The notes: generated by a model not told the origin, from the letters alone. Positions 42,314 to 51,261 are shown, counted from the first letter of the stretch. The stretch is DNA of 64,000 nt from Solidesulfovibrio fructosivorans JJ] (GCF_000179555.1 NZ_AECZ01000007.1:1-64000), one strand, 5' to 3'. Translations and numbers: made by a program.

Positions 42314-42934
42314 TCAGTCGAGGGGCGTTTTGGCCGAGGGATCGATTTTTTTGACCTGGAGAAAGTCCTCGCGGGCTTTTTCCGGTTCCCCCATGGCCTC
42401 GTAGACCTTGCCCCGGTTGAGGTAGATGTCCGGATCGTCGCCGTTGATGGCGATGGCCAGGGTGTAGTTGGCCAGGGCGCTTTGCAGGTTGCCCTTTTTG
42501 AACCAGGCCGCGCCCCGGTTGTTGAGGGCCTTGGCGTTGGCCACGTCGATGTCCAGGGCCAGGGAATAATCCGCGATGGCCTTGTCGTAATGGCGCAGGG
42601 CGAACTGGGCGTTGCCGCGGTTGAAGGCGGCCGGCGCGTAGTGGGGATTTTTTTGGAGCGCGGCGGAATAGTCGTCTATGGCCGCGAGCATGTCGCCGTC
42701 GGCCTTGCGGGCGTTTCCCCGGGCCACATAGAAGAGGTAGGCTTTTTCCTCGGGCAGCTCGTTGGAATCAATGGCTTCGGTCAGGTCGGTGATGGCCTTG
42801 GCGTAGTTGCCCTTGGCCAGGGCGTTAAGCCCCGTCTTGGCCTGGTCCAGGCCGCCGGCCGGGACTTTTCGCGGCGTGGCCGCGACCAGGAAGCAGACGC
42901 TTAGGGCGGCGGCGAACAGATGGGTCGGGCGCAT
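42314..42934 (-). CDS. Exported TPR protein
   Basis: 206 residues. An N-terminal signal (AAALSVCFLVAATP) suggests export, followed by about five tetratricopeptide repeats (AKGNYAKAITDLTEAI, ADGDMLAAIDDYSAAL, ALRHYDKAIADYSLAL, KKGNLQSALANYTLAI, AMGEPEKAREDFLQV). TPR arrays mediate protein-protein contacts, here probably in the periplasm. Its ATG overlaps the stop of the PilZ gene by one base (TGATG), so the two are translationally coupled and may work together. Confidence 0.88.
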   Translation of the reverse strand: MRPTHLFAAALSVCFLVAATPRKVPAGGLDQAKTGLNALAKGNYAKAITDLTEAIDSNELPEEKAYLFYVARGNARKADGDMLAAIDDYSAALQKNPHYAPAAFNRGNAQFALRHYDKAIADYSLALDIDVANAKALNNRGAAWFKKGNLQSALANYTLAIAINGDDPDIYLNRGKVYEAMGEPEKAREDFLQVKKIDPSAKTPLD

Positions 42935-43311
42935 CAGCTGTCTTCTCCGTCGTGGCCCGGCTCGAAGGCCGGAACCTGCAATTCCCGGTCGATTTGGTCC
43001 GCGTCGTCGGCCGAGTAGCGCACCATGTTGCGCAGGTGGAAAAAGGCGTTTTCGTCCATGCTCTCGAAATCGATGGCAACGCCTTCCTCGTTGGCGCGCA
43101 CGATCTGGCCCTTGAGCCTGACGGTGATGTCCTTGGCCAGACTGAAGACGAGGGTGCACTCGCGCCCCTCGGCCAGCCGGGATTCCGGACAAAAAAGCGC
43201 GCCCTTCATGCTGATGTTCTGGGTGCTGACCGGTATTTTTTCGCCGTCGATGTAGACGTAGGCGTCGAAGTGGGCGCTGACCCGGCTGCGCCGGCGTTTG
43301 TCCTCTCCCAT
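42934..43311 (-). CDS. PilZ-domain protein
   Basis: 125 residues. The c-di-GMP-binding signatures are RRRSRVSAHF at the N-terminus (RxxxR) and NISMKGALF (the D/NxSxxG motif), followed by the beta-barrel segments GRECTLVFSLA and LKGQIVRANEEGVAIDF. It is a single-domain receptor of c-di-GMP or a related effector, probably acting on motility, polysaccharide or the coupled TPR protein. ATG 43311 is preferred to the longer frame from 43362 as it begins at the basic motif. Confidence 0.88.
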   Translation of the reverse strand: MGEDKRRRSRVSAHFDAYVYIDGEKIPVSTQNISMKGALFCPESRLAEGRECTLVFSLAKDITVRLKGQIVRANEEGVAIDFESMDENAFFHLRNMVRYSADDADQIDRELQVPAFEPGHDGEDS

Positions 43312-43517
43312 GCTTCTCCTCGGTGCCGGGCAAGGCTTCCCGGCTGTTTGGCGCGTGGCCAAGCATGCGCGCCTTCCCCCTCATAGCGGGTTTGGGCGGT
43401 TTGATAAAGCCGGAATCATGCCCGCGACAGGGCGCACAGGGGCGGGGCGAGCCATGCCGTGACGTATAGAGTAAAATTATTCAAGCAGGTTGCGCATGCA
43501 ATGGGGAAATGGCTGTT

Positions 43518-44243
43518 TCAGGGATTCGCCACGAGGCCCAGGGCCAGGACAGCCAGGCCCGCCGTTTCGAAGCGCAGCACCCGCTCGCCGAGGCTTAGGG
43601 GCGCATAGCCCGCGTCCTGGAAGATGGCCGCTTCGGCGTCCGTAAGCCCGCCTTCGGGCCCGAGCACGAAGAGCGCCTCGCCCGGCGCGCCGACGTCGTC
43701 CAGGCGGATACGGCGATCGAGTCCCGGCGCTTCCCACAGGAGATAGCGGCGGTCGAAGTGGTGGGAACAGGCGGCGACAAGCCCGGCCGCCCCGCCTGAA
43801 ACCGTGTCCAGTTCCGGCAGGTTGGCCGCGCCGCACTGCTTGGCCGCGGCAACAAGCGTCGCCTGCCAGGATTCCTTGGGCGCCTCCGGCATGCGGCCCT
43901 GGCTGCGGGCGGCCTGCCAGAAGAAGATGCCGGCCGCGCCCAGTTCCACGGCTTTTTCCAGAAAGAAATCGCGCCGGGTGGATCGGGAAAAGCCGGCGGC
44001 GAGATACAGGCGCGTCGCCGGAAGCGGGGCCTCGGCCAGGGACCGCGCCTCCAACTCCACCCGGTCCCGGGACACGGCGGTGATGCGGAAAAGCCCCTCC
44101 CGTCCCAGGCCGTCAAAGGCCCGGATGATTTCCCCGGCCTTTTTGCGCAACACCTTGGCGCAATGCGCCGCCTCCCCGCCGGTCAGGGCGTAGGGCTCCC
44201 CGAAGGCCCCGGGGGGAATGTAAAATGCGTCGGGTCTGCCCAT
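43518..44243 (-). CDS. rsmE: 16S rRNA m3U1498 methyltransferase RsmE
   Basis: 241 residues, normal RsmE length. N-terminal PUA-like domain (EAAHCAKVLRKKAGE) and a C-terminal SPOUT knot with FVLGPEGGLTDAEA near residue 195 and PLSLGERVLRFETAGLAVLA, the SAM-binding trefoil signature. It methylates U1498 of 16S rRNA in the assembled 30S subunit. Starts at ATG 44243 and lies downstream of gcvT, separated by palindrome T4. Confidence 0.93.
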   Translation of the reverse strand: MGRPDAFYIPPGAFGEPYALTGGEAAHCAKVLRKKAGEIIRAFDGLGREGLFRITAVSRDRVELEARSLAEAPLPATRLYLAAGFSRSTRRDFFLEKAVELGAAGIFFWQAARSQGRMPEAPKESWQATLVAAAKQCGAANLPELDTVSGGAAGLVAACSHHFDRRYLLWEAPGLDRRIRLDDVGAPGEALFVLGPEGGLTDAEAAIFQDAGYAPLSLGERVLRFETAGLAVLALGLVANP

Positions 44244-44283
44244 GCCAGGCTTCAAAACCCCCGTAGAAGTTTTTGAAAGGGGT

Positions 44284-44319
44284 CCAGGGGGAAACTTTTT
44301 GAAAAAAGTTTCCCCCTGG
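44284..44319. terminator. Palindrome T4, bidirectional-terminator-like
   Basis: CCAGGGGGAAACTTTTT and AAAAAAGTTTCCCCCTGG pair almost completely round a G. On the minus strand it follows the gcvT stop (44338) and precedes rsmE, so it probably ends the gcvT transcript. Confidence 0.65.
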
Positions 44320-44337
44320 CCGCCGGAGGCATTTTTT

Positions 44338-45426
44338 TTACCCCGCCACGCTTTTGCGGGCGGTGCCGGACTTGTAGAAGGGCAGGGCGCGGCGAATGGC
44401 CGGCAGTTCGGCCCGGGCGGCCGTGACGATGAAGTTCTTGGCTTCGGCCGCGTCGGCGGCGACGTAGGCCAGGGCGATGGCATGACCGAGGCTCGGGGCG
44501 AAGGAGGCGCTTGTCACCACGCCCACGGTCTTGCCGGCCTTGTCCTTGACCGCGTCGCCGTGGCGGGCGCTGCGACGCCCCGGGATCTCCAGGGCGATGA
44601 GTTTTTGACGGACGGCCCCCGCCCCCTTTTTGCCCGCGTACTCGGCCGGGGACGTGAGCAACCAGCCGTAACCGGCCTCGGCCGGGGTGTGTTCCTCGTC
44701 GAGGTCCTGGCCGTAGAGGGGGTAGCCCATTTCCAGGCGCAGGGTGTCACGCGCGCCGAGTCCGGCCGGTGCCACCCGGGGATCGGCCAGAAGGGCCTCC
44801 CACAGGGCCACGGCCTTGTCGGCCGGCAGGAAGAGTTCGTAGCCGAGTTCGCCCGTGTAGCCGGTGCGGCTGACCATGAGTTTTTGGCCGTCGAAGTCCG
44901 TCCAGGCGAAGTTGAAGTATTTGAGTCCCGAAAAATCGCCCGGCACGCGGTCCCGCAGCACGTCGAAGGCCAGCGGCCCCTGCAAGTCGATCTTGGCCGT
45001 CTCGGCCGAGGCGTCGGTGAAGGTGAGCCCGGCCGGCAGCCGCGATTTGACGGTCTCGAAATCCACGGCGATGCGCGCGCCGTTGACCACGAGCATGTAG
45101 CTGTCGACATCCAGGCAATAGATGATGAGGTCGTCGACCACACCGCCGGCGTCGTTGAGCAGGAAGCCGTAGCGGCATTTGCCCGGGGCCAGGGTCTCCA
45201 GGTCGTGGGTGACGGCCAGACCCAGGGCCGACGCCGCGCCTTCGCCCGAGAGGTGGAATTCGCCCATGTGGCAGATGTCGAACACGGCGGCCTTGTTGCG
45301 GGTCTGCTCGTGCTCGGCCAGGATGGAGGCGTACTGCACGGGCATGTCGAAGCCGGCAAAAGGGACCATCTTGCCCCCATGTTCGCGGTTCCAGTCAGAA
45401 AGAGGCGTTTTTTCAAGGTGTTGCAC
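44338..45426 (-). CDS. gcvT: Aminomethyltransferase (glycine cleavage T protein)
   Basis: 362 residues with the GcvT fold: VPFAGFDMPVQYASI near residue 21, DICHMGEFHLSG, NDAGGVVDDLI with the catalytic aspartate near 98, YTGELGYELF near 192 and GARDTLRLEMGYPLYG. It moves the aminomethyl carbon from lipoylated H protein to tetrahydrofolate. The partner genes gcvH and gcvP are not adjacent. The upstream neighbour on this strand is the 585-residue protein of unknown function, 39 bases away. Confidence 0.94.
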   Translation of the reverse strand: MQHLEKTPLSDWNREHGGKMVPFAGFDMPVQYASILAEHEQTRNKAAVFDICHMGEFHLSGEGAASALGLAVTHDLETLAPGKCRYGFLLNDAGGVVDDLIIYCLDVDSYMLVVNGARIAVDFETVKSRLPAGLTFTDASAETAKIDLQGPLAFDVLRDRVPGDFSGLKYFNFAWTDFDGQKLMVSRTGYTGELGYELFLPADKAVALWEALLADPRVAPAGLGARDTLRLEMGYPLYGQDLDEEHTPAEAGYGWLLTSPAEYAGKKGAGAVRQKLIALEIPGRRSARHGDAVKDKAGKTVGVVTSASFAPSLGHAIALAYVAADAAEAKNFIVTAARAELPAIRRALPFYKSGTARKSVAG

Positions 45427-45465
45427 GTAAATGCTCCGCTTGTGGGTTGCGGTATGCGCGAGACG

Positions 45466-47223
45466 TCAGTTTTGCGCCACCAGGGGAACGACGAGGCCCT
45501 GTTCCTTTTTGGTCTTGCGGATGGCCCGGAACTCGTCGAGCAGGGCCACCAGACGGCCGTAGGTCTTTTTCACGGATTGGCCGTAGGCGGTCAACTCCGT
45601 GTCCTTCTTGCGGATGTAATGGCGCAGCAGGTAGCGATCGTTGAGGATCATGTCGCCAAGGGAAAGCACGCGCTCCACAAGGGGATCGAAGTAGTTGACG
45701 ATCTCGAATTTGAGGTCGTTCAATATCTCTGTAAAGAGCGTGAGCATGCGTTGGTAAGTGAGATACTCTCCCTTGTAGTTTCGGTCCTGAAGATCCTCAA
45801 GCATCTTTACCTTGCGGGCTTGCTGGATGTAGCTGTATTTCGACCAGACTTCCTGGTAGAGTTCTCGCACGGCGTTAAAATCATCATAATGGTCGGCGCT
45901 TAACAGATAATTGTCGAGCACCTTGACGACATTGGAGTAGAATTCGTCGGAATAGCCGATGATGCGGCGTTGGTGCTTGGACAGCCAGGAATATAGAAAT
46001 TTGAGTTTCTTTTCGTGGGTGTCGGTGTTTTCCACGATCTCGTTGCGCTTGTAGACGATGCGGCCGTTATACTCGCCGCGCACGATGTCGTTCAAGCGGA
46101 GAAAGAGGCTGTAGGTGTCCTTGACGAGATTGAGCTTGGAAAACGCCTTTCCGGTGATGGGGTGGATGATTTCCTGCGCGGCCACGGACAGAGCCCGGTC
46201 CTGGCGGACGTTGTTGGGGTCGTATTTGTGCTGGCGGTAGACTACCCGCACGATGACCACCCGCCGGTCGGGGTCGATGAAATAGCCGCCGTCGCCGAGG
46301 ACCTTGATGGCCTCGGTCTGGGTCTTGTCCACGCCGACCAGGGCGATTTTTTCCACGCGCGGGTAGAACCGGGCCTCGGGATGGGAGTAGAGCGAGGTGA
46401 TGGTCCGGTCGGTCTGGCCGAGCACCCGCACCATGAATTTCTCGCCCATGCGGAAAAGGCGCCGGGCGAAAAGGGCCGAGGACGTGCGGCGCTCGGACAC
46501 GATGGGAAAGCCGTAAAGTTCCATCAAAAACTGGTAGACGAAATTGCGGTGCCGCTCGTAGCGCCGGTCGTCGCCGACCAGAAATTTCTTGATGTTGAGT
46601 CCGAAGCGCTTGAGCTCGGTGTCCAGGTAGGACGGAAAGGAGCAATAGACGCCGGACAGGTAGAAGTCGTTCTGGCTGTCGAGGGACATGACGTGGGCCC
46701 GGTCCATCTGAAGGATGGTGGGCAACAGCGCGGCATAGTTCTCGAGGCTCGTGACGTCCACATCCGTGAAGCCCTTGCGAAACTGGTCCTGGGCCGACTT
46801 GGGCAGGTGGGCGCAAAACGCCCGGGTGTTTTGGCCGAAGATGGAGGTTTCGAGCGGACACTGGTCCCGGTAGGCCTCGTTGGCGTAGTCGAGCAGGCAG
46901 TGCAAAATGTCGTATTGGAAGATTTCCTGGAAATACTTGAGCGGCCGGCCGAGGGCCACCATGGAAAAGCCGGGCAGTTCCTTGTATTCGAAAGCGTCGG
47001 CTTCGAAGGACGGCAAAAGCTCGCGGAAATCCACCACCGGGTAGTTGCTGTGCTCGAAGTAGGGCTTGATCAGGCACAGCTTGATATGGACCCAGTCGAG
47101 AAACCGCTTGAGGCCGGACAGGGATTGGACGCGCAAAATCTCGCCTTCCTTCGGGCGTGGGGCGTCCTGAAAGAAGGAGGTTTCGGCCACCTGGCTGAAT
47201 GCCTTGGTCCAATCGAAACTCAT
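45466..47223 (-). CDS. Large soluble protein of unknown function (585 aa)
   Basis: 585 residues; I recognise no domain. It has no signal peptide or membrane helix and is rich in charged, aromatic and helical segments (for example WSKYSYIQQARKVKMLEDLQ and RYLLRHYIRKKDTELTAYG), with a mixed strand region near residues 270-340 (VEKIALVGVDKTQTEAIKVL, RRVVIVRVVYR). Composition and codon use match the chromosome, so it is a settled gene. It starts the gcvT unit and is divergent from the double-GAF gene. Enzymatic motifs such as a P-loop, zinc cluster or catalytic triad are not apparent. Confidence 0.85.
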   Translation of the reverse strand: MSFDWTKAFSQVAETSFFQDAPRPKEGEILRVQSLSGLKRFLDWVHIKLCLIKPYFEHSNYPVVDFRELLPSFEADAFEYKELPGFSMVALGRPLKYFQEIFQYDILHCLLDYANEAYRDQCPLETSIFGQNTRAFCAHLPKSAQDQFRKGFTDVDVTSLENYAALLPTILQMDRAHVMSLDSQNDFYLSGVYCSFPSYLDTELKRFGLNIKKFLVGDDRRYERHRNFVYQFLMELYGFPIVSERRTSSALFARRLFRMGEKFMVRVLGQTDRTITSLYSHPEARFYPRVEKIALVGVDKTQTEAIKVLGDGGYFIDPDRRVVIVRVVYRQHKYDPNNVRQDRALSVAAQEIIHPITGKAFSKLNLVKDTYSLFLRLNDIVRGEYNGRIVYKRNEIVENTDTHEKKLKFLYSWLSKHQRRIIGYSDEFYSNVVKVLDNYLLSADHYDDFNAVRELYQEVWSKYSYIQQARKVKMLEDLQDRNYKGEYLTYQRMLTLFTEILNDLKFEIVNYFDPLVERVLSLGDMILNDRYLLRHYIRKKDTELTAYGQSVKKTYGRLVALLDEFRAIRKTKKEQGLVVPLVAQN

Positions 47224-47585
47224 GTTTGTCCCGCGTGTTCGTGGGGGTACTCGTGCGCCCCGGTCAGCCATCCCCTGGCCGGGCGCGTTAAGCCGGAATA
47301 AAATATTTAGATAACCTACTTTGTATTTTTTATAAAGAGGTCCCGTCGAGGTGTGTGCGCCCGATGCGGCGAAAGTTTGACGCGACAGGGCACGCCTCGT
47401 ATGGTGGCGGGAAATGGCGCGGTCGGGCATGGGTCCGGCCGGGAAACAAAAAAAGCCTGATTGGCGACCGGTCGCGACGCTGTATGGCGGGCCCGCGCCA
47501 AGAGCCGCTTTTCGCCATACGGAAAGAAAACGCCCCGTTTGCCGCGGCCTGCCTTGCCCCGGCGGGAACGCCCGAAGCGACAGAA
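47224..47585. other. Divergent intergenic region
   Basis: About 360 bases between the 585-residue gene and the GAF gene. An AT-rich stretch (47300-47340, AAATATTTAGATAACC and a TATTTTTTATAAA run) is the likely promoter area for the minus-strand gene. A sigma-70-type pair for the plus strand lies at 47377-47405. The remaining bases to 47585 are open in the GAF frame but lack a start with ribosome binding site. Confidence 0.5.
47377..47405 (+). promoter_or_regulatory. Sigma-70-type promoter candidate
   Basis: TTGACG, 17 bases, TATGGT; both hexamers are close to consensus with ideal spacing. It would give a leader of about 170 bases for the double-GAF gene and perhaps mreB. Confidence 0.45.
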
Positions 47586-48557
47586 ATGGACGCACCGTTT
47601 TACGACCAGCTCCTGGCCATTGTCGGCAACGTCTTCGACGCCTATTCGGCCGTGCTTTTTCTGCCCGGTCCGGGTGGGGAGGAGTGCCGCATCCAGGCTT
47701 GCTTCAGCCTCAGCGACAACCTGAACCGCGAGGCGGCGGTCGCGCCGGGCATGGGACTTGTGGGCTGGATACTGCGCGAGGGCAAGCCGCTTCTCATCAG
47801 CAATTTCGACCAGCGCCGCGGGGTGCTCGGCTATTACCGGAACGGGGAGGAGGAGCGCATCCGGGCCTTCATGGGCTATCCCGTGGCCACGACCGGCGGG
47901 GCGCTTTGCCTGGATAGCCGCAAGACCTACACCTTCGGCGACAAGGACCTCAAAATCCTCTCCCAGTTCGCCGATCTGGCCGGCTACCATCTGGCCAAAT
48001 CCCGCGAGGTGGAAACGAGCCTTTACGAGCATCGTTTCTACCAGTGCCTGCGCCTTATCGCCACGTTGCACAAGACCCACCCCAAGTGGACGGCCTTTCG
48101 TTCCGGGCTGCTGGAGCTTCTGGCCAGCACCACGGGCTACCGCTATTGCATCCTGACCGTGCGCGACGAATCCGGTCGCTCGTATTTTCTGGAAGGGGCC
48201 AATGAAAGCCCGTTTCCCGGCGGACGCGACGCGGCCCGGCGTTTCCCGGTGGGCCAGGGGCTGGTGGGCTGGGTTTTCAAGAACCATACCCCGGTTTTTT
48301 CCGGCGACGGCGACGAGGCCGGCGCGGCCCGGCTGCCGCTTTTCGGCCTGGACGCTCCCGGCGGGGATTACAAAAGCGTGCTGTGCCTGCCCATCCGCTT
48401 CTCCAAGAAAACGCGGGGCGTCCTCACCCTGGCCGACCCGCGTCCGCTGCCCGTCACCGAGGAGCTCAAGGCCTTCGTGGGCATGGTGGCGGAAAATCTC
48501 GCCCTTTTTCTGGAAAACCTGCATCTGCGCACCCGTGTCGATCCGCCTTCGGCATAG
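47586..48557 (+). CDS. Double GAF-domain protein
   Basis: 323 residues with two GAF domains and no output domain: GAF1 about 1-140 (AVAPGMGLVGWILREGKPLLIS, CLDSRKTYTFGDKDLKILSQFADLAG) and GAF2 about 160-310 (FPVGQGLVGWVFKNHTPVFS, LCLPIRFSKKTRGVLTLADP). Each ends in the helix usual for dimerisation. It probably senses a small molecule and signals by contact. ATG 47586 has no good ribosome binding site; an in-frame extension upstream is possible. mreB starts 89 bases later. Confidence 0.82.
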   Translation: MDAPFYDQLLAIVGNVFDAYSAVLFLPGPGGEECRIQACFSLSDNLNREAAVAPGMGLVGWILREGKPLLISNFDQRRGVLGYYRNGEEERIRAFMGYPVATTGGALCLDSRKTYTFGDKDLKILSQFADLAGYHLAKSREVETSLYEHRFYQCLRLIATLHKTHPKWTAFRSGLLELLASTTGYRYCILTVRDESGRSYFLEGANESPFPGGRDAARRFPVGQGLVGWVFKNHTPVFSGDGDEAGAARLPLFGLDAPGGDYKSVLCLPIRFSKKTRGVLTLADPRPLPVTEELKAFVGMVAENLALFLENLHLRTRVDPPSA

Positions 48558-48646
48558 ACTTTTCGGGTCCCGCCATCTACTATGCCGCAATTGTGGCAAC
48601 GTGGGGCCCAGGCCCCGGGAACCCGAACTCCAACTCGAGCGTGGGC

Positions 48647-49672
48647 ATGTTTTTTAGCAAATTCTTCAATTTTCTCGGGAAAGACCTGGCCATGGACCTG
48701 GGAACGGCCAATACCCTCCTCTATACGGCCACGGAAGGCATTGTCTTAAACGAACCCTCCGTGGTGGCCATCGACATCCGAAGCGGCGAACTGTTGGCCG
48801 TCGGCGCCGAAGCCAAGGAGTACCTGGGGCGCACCCCGGATCGCATCCGGACCATCCGCCCCATGAAGGACGGCGTCATCGCCGACTTCGAAGTGACCCG
48901 GGCCATGATCGCCTATTTCGTCCGCAAGGTGATCAAGGGCATGCGCTTCGCCAAGCCCAAGATCGTCATCTGCGTGCCCACGGGCATCACCCAGGTGGAA
49001 AAGCGCGCGGTCATCGAGTCGGCCCAGATGGCCGGGGCCCGCGAGGTCAAGTTGGTGGAGGAGCCCATGGCCGCCGCCATCGGGGCCGGGCTGCCCATCG
49101 AAAAACCCACGGGCAACATGGTCGTGGACATCGGCGGCGGCACCACCGAAGTGGCTGTGGTGTCCCTTTCCGCCATCGCCTACGCCGAATCCGTGCGCGT
49201 GGCCGGCGACGAGCTTAACGAGACCATCCAGCGCTTCGTACAGGACGAGTTCCAGATTCTCATCGGCGAGAACCTGGCCGAGGAGATCAAGATCACCATC
49301 GGCTCCGCCATGCCCCAGCCCGAGACGTTGTCCATGGAAGTGGCCGGCAAGTCGCTCATCGACGGCACGCCCGCCTCGGTCACCATCACCGACGAACAGG
49401 TGCGCGAGGCCATCCGCGAGCCGGTCAACATCATCGTGGGCGCGGTGATGAAGGCCCTGGAGAAGACCCCGCCCGAGCTGGTCACGGACATTTCCCGAAA
49501 CGGCCTGCTCCTGGCCGGCGGCGGGGCGCTTTTGAAGGGCCTCGACGCCCGCATCAGCCAAGTCAGCAACCTGTCGGTCATGCTCGACGACGCGCCCCTG
49601 ACCACGGTCGTGCGCGGCACGGGCCGGGCCATGGAAGACCGGCTGCGCTACCGGGACGTGTTCATCAACTAA
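48647..49672 (+). CDS. mreB: Rod shape-determining protein MreB
   Basis: 341 residues, actin fold. Phosphate 1 motif MDLGTANTL near residue 15, VCVPTGITQVEKRAV, EEPMAAAIGAGLP, phosphate 2 motif VVDIGGGTTEVAVVSL near 160, and adenosine motif LLLAGGGALLKGLD near 285. MreB filaments guide elongasome wall synthesis under the inner membrane. The amphipathic N-terminus (FFSKFFNFLGKD) fits membrane binding. mreC and mreD do not follow; suhB does, 19 bases later. Confidence 0.95.
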   Translation: MFFSKFFNFLGKDLAMDLGTANTLLYTATEGIVLNEPSVVAIDIRSGELLAVGAEAKEYLGRTPDRIRTIRPMKDGVIADFEVTRAMIAYFVRKVIKGMRFAKPKIVICVPTGITQVEKRAVIESAQMAGAREVKLVEEPMAAAIGAGLPIEKPTGNMVVDIGGGTTEVAVVSLSAIAYAESVRVAGDELNETIQRFVQDEFQILIGENLAEEIKITIGSAMPQPETLSMEVAGKSLIDGTPASVTITDEQVREAIREPVNIIVGAVMKALEKTPPELVTDISRNGLLLAGGGALLKGLDARISQVSNLSVMLDDAPLTTVVRGTGRAMEDRLRYRDVFIN

Positions 49673-49691
49673 AAGGAGCGCGGCGGACGGG

Positions 49692-50477
49692 ATGGCCTTG
49701 GACATCACGGAAATTCTCTTCCCCATGCGCGCGGCCGTGGCCGCGGCCGGGGAGCGCATCCGGGACGATTTCGCCAATCCGGCCGATGTGCGCCACAAGG
49801 GCCGCATCGACCTGGTCACGGCCACGGATCTGGCCGTGGAGGCCCTGCTCAAGGAGCAACTGGCGGACATCCTGCCGGAGGCGACTTTTTTGGCCGAGGA
49901 GACGGCGTCCGTGGCCGACATGTCGGGGCTGACCTGGATCATCGACCCCGTGGACGGCACCACCAACTTCGCCCACGGCTTTCCCTTTGTCTGCACCTCC
50001 GTGGCGCTCTATGACGGCCCGACCGCCCTGGCTGGCTGCGTCTACGCCCCCATCCTGGGCCAGTTTTTCTGGGCCGGGCGGGGCCTTGGCGCCTACTGCC
50101 ACGACGAGCGCATCCATGTTTCCGGTACGGCCGAGCCCATCGCCGCCCTGGTCGCCACCGGCTTTCCCTACGCCATCCGCGAAAATCTCGACGAAATCAC
50201 GGCCGACCTGCGCACCATGCTGGCCGAGACCCAGGGTATCCGCCGGCCTGGTTCGGCCGCCTTGGACCTCGCCTACGTGGCCTGCGGCCGGGTCGACGCC
50301 TTTTACGAGATGGCGCTCAACCCCTGGGATGTGGCCGCCGGGGCGCTGCTCGTGACCGAGGCCGGGGGTACGATCAGTTCCTACCGGCCCTCGCGCCCCT
50401 ACGCCCTGGGCGATTTCCGCATCCTGGCCAGTAACACCCGCCTGCACGACGCCATGCTCACACTGTTGGGTGAGTAG
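49692..50477 (+). CDS. suhB: Inositol monophosphatase family protein (SuhB-like)
   Basis: 261 residues. Metal sites are FLAEET near residue 67 and WIIDPVDGTTNFAHGFP near 83, with the third in NPWDVAAGALLVTEAGG near 212, the complete IMPase signature. SuhB also associates with transcription antitermination of rRNA in some bacteria. AAAGGAG precedes the ATG. It is close behind mreB and probably cotranscribed; palindromes T5 and T6 end the unit. Confidence 0.88.
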   Translation: MALDITEILFPMRAAVAAAGERIRDDFANPADVRHKGRIDLVTATDLAVEALLKEQLADILPEATFLAEETASVADMSGLTWIIDPVDGTTNFAHGFPFVCTSVALYDGPTALAGCVYAPILGQFFWAGRGLGAYCHDERIHVSGTAEPIAALVATGFPYAIRENLDEITADLRTMLAETQGIRRPGSAALDLAYVACGRVDAFYEMALNPWDVAAGALLVTEAGGTISSYRPSRPYALGDFRILASNTRLHDAMLTLLGE

Positions 50478-50492
50478 GGAGTAGGGAATGCA

Positions 50493-50531
50493 CCGGGGGG
50501 AACCCTTTCTGCAGAAAGGGTTCCCCCCCGG
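50493..50531. terminator. Palindrome T5, bidirectional-terminator-like
   Basis: CCGGGGGGAACCCTTTCTGC and its complement, centred on CTGCAG, 15 bases after the suhB stop. With T6 it fills the 198 bases between convergent suhB and the NUDIX gene. Confidence 0.6.
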
Positions 50532-50616
50532 GCCCTCTTCCCAAAGACTTCTAGTGATGACAACTGGTTGTCGATATTCCATCCATAACCGGTAAAAGGT
50601 TTGGGAAGGGGAGAGC

Positions 50617-50658
50617 GCGAGAGGAGAGAACCCTTTGCAAAAGGGTTTCCCCTCTCGC
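50617..50658. terminator. Palindrome T6, bidirectional-terminator-like
   Basis: GCGAGAGG, AGAGAACCCTTTG and its near-complement ending CCTCTCGC, almost identical to T2 near 41.7 kb including flanking GGGAAGGGGAGAG-type arms. It follows the NUDIX stop on the minus strand by 18 bases. Confidence 0.6.
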
Positions 50659-50675
50659 ATCCTCCTCTCCCTTTC

Positions 50676-51212
50676 CTACTCTGTTGGACTGAACAGGGCT
50701 TTTTCCTCGAAAAAGCGCACCACGGCCGGGGTGAGCATATCGCGGTAGCTTCGGGTGAGGGCGGCCAGTTCTCCGGCGTCCACGAACATGCCGCCCGCGA
50801 CTTCCTCGGGATTGGGGCGGGGTGTTTCCGGGATGCGGCCGGCGGAAAAAAGCGTCACGAATTCGTAAGCCGTTTCCTGGGATGCCGGGATGGCGTCGAT
50901 GAAGGTGAGCGTCTTGGCCCGCAGGCCGAGTTCCTCGTGCAGTTCCCTGGCGGCGGCGTCGCGGCGGGCTTCCCCGGCCCGGACATGGCCCGTGGCCGAC
51001 AAGTCGAACCGGCCGGGGTAGAGGTCCTTGTTGGCCCCGCGTTTTTGCAGGTAGAGCTTGCCTTGGGCGTTATAGACGAGCACCATTACCGAACGGTGAA
51101 AGAGTGATTGGCGGTGCGCCTCGGCCTTGGACATGACGAGCAGCGGACGGTCGCTTGCGTCGACGATGTCCACGAGTTCCGGTTCCGGGGTGGGGGATTT
51201 TTTTTTCGCCAT
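50676..51212 (-). CDS. NUDIX hydrolase
   Basis: 178 residues. The NUDIX box is GHVRAGEARRDAAARELHEELG (residues about 82-103), exact at all consensus positions. The preceding HRSVMVLVYNAQGKLYLQKR and PGRFDLSATGHV match the isopentenyl-diphosphate-isomerase-like YfcD subgroup, whose substrates are uncertain. ATG 51212 is chosen over a longer frame because homologous NUDIX proteins begin with a short leader. Divergent from rimI. Confidence 0.85.
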   Translation of the reverse strand: MAKKKSPTPEPELVDIVDASDRPLLVMSKAEAHRQSLFHRSVMVLVYNAQGKLYLQKRGANKDLYPGRFDLSATGHVRAGEARRDAAARELHEELGLRAKTLTFIDAIPASQETAYEFVTLFSAGRIPETPRPNPEEVAGGMFVDAGELAALTRSYRDMLTPAVVRFFEEKALFSPTE

Positions 51213-51261
51213 ACGTGTGTTGGCCGTAAAGCCGCAACGAACATGCCACAGGACCCGTGAA

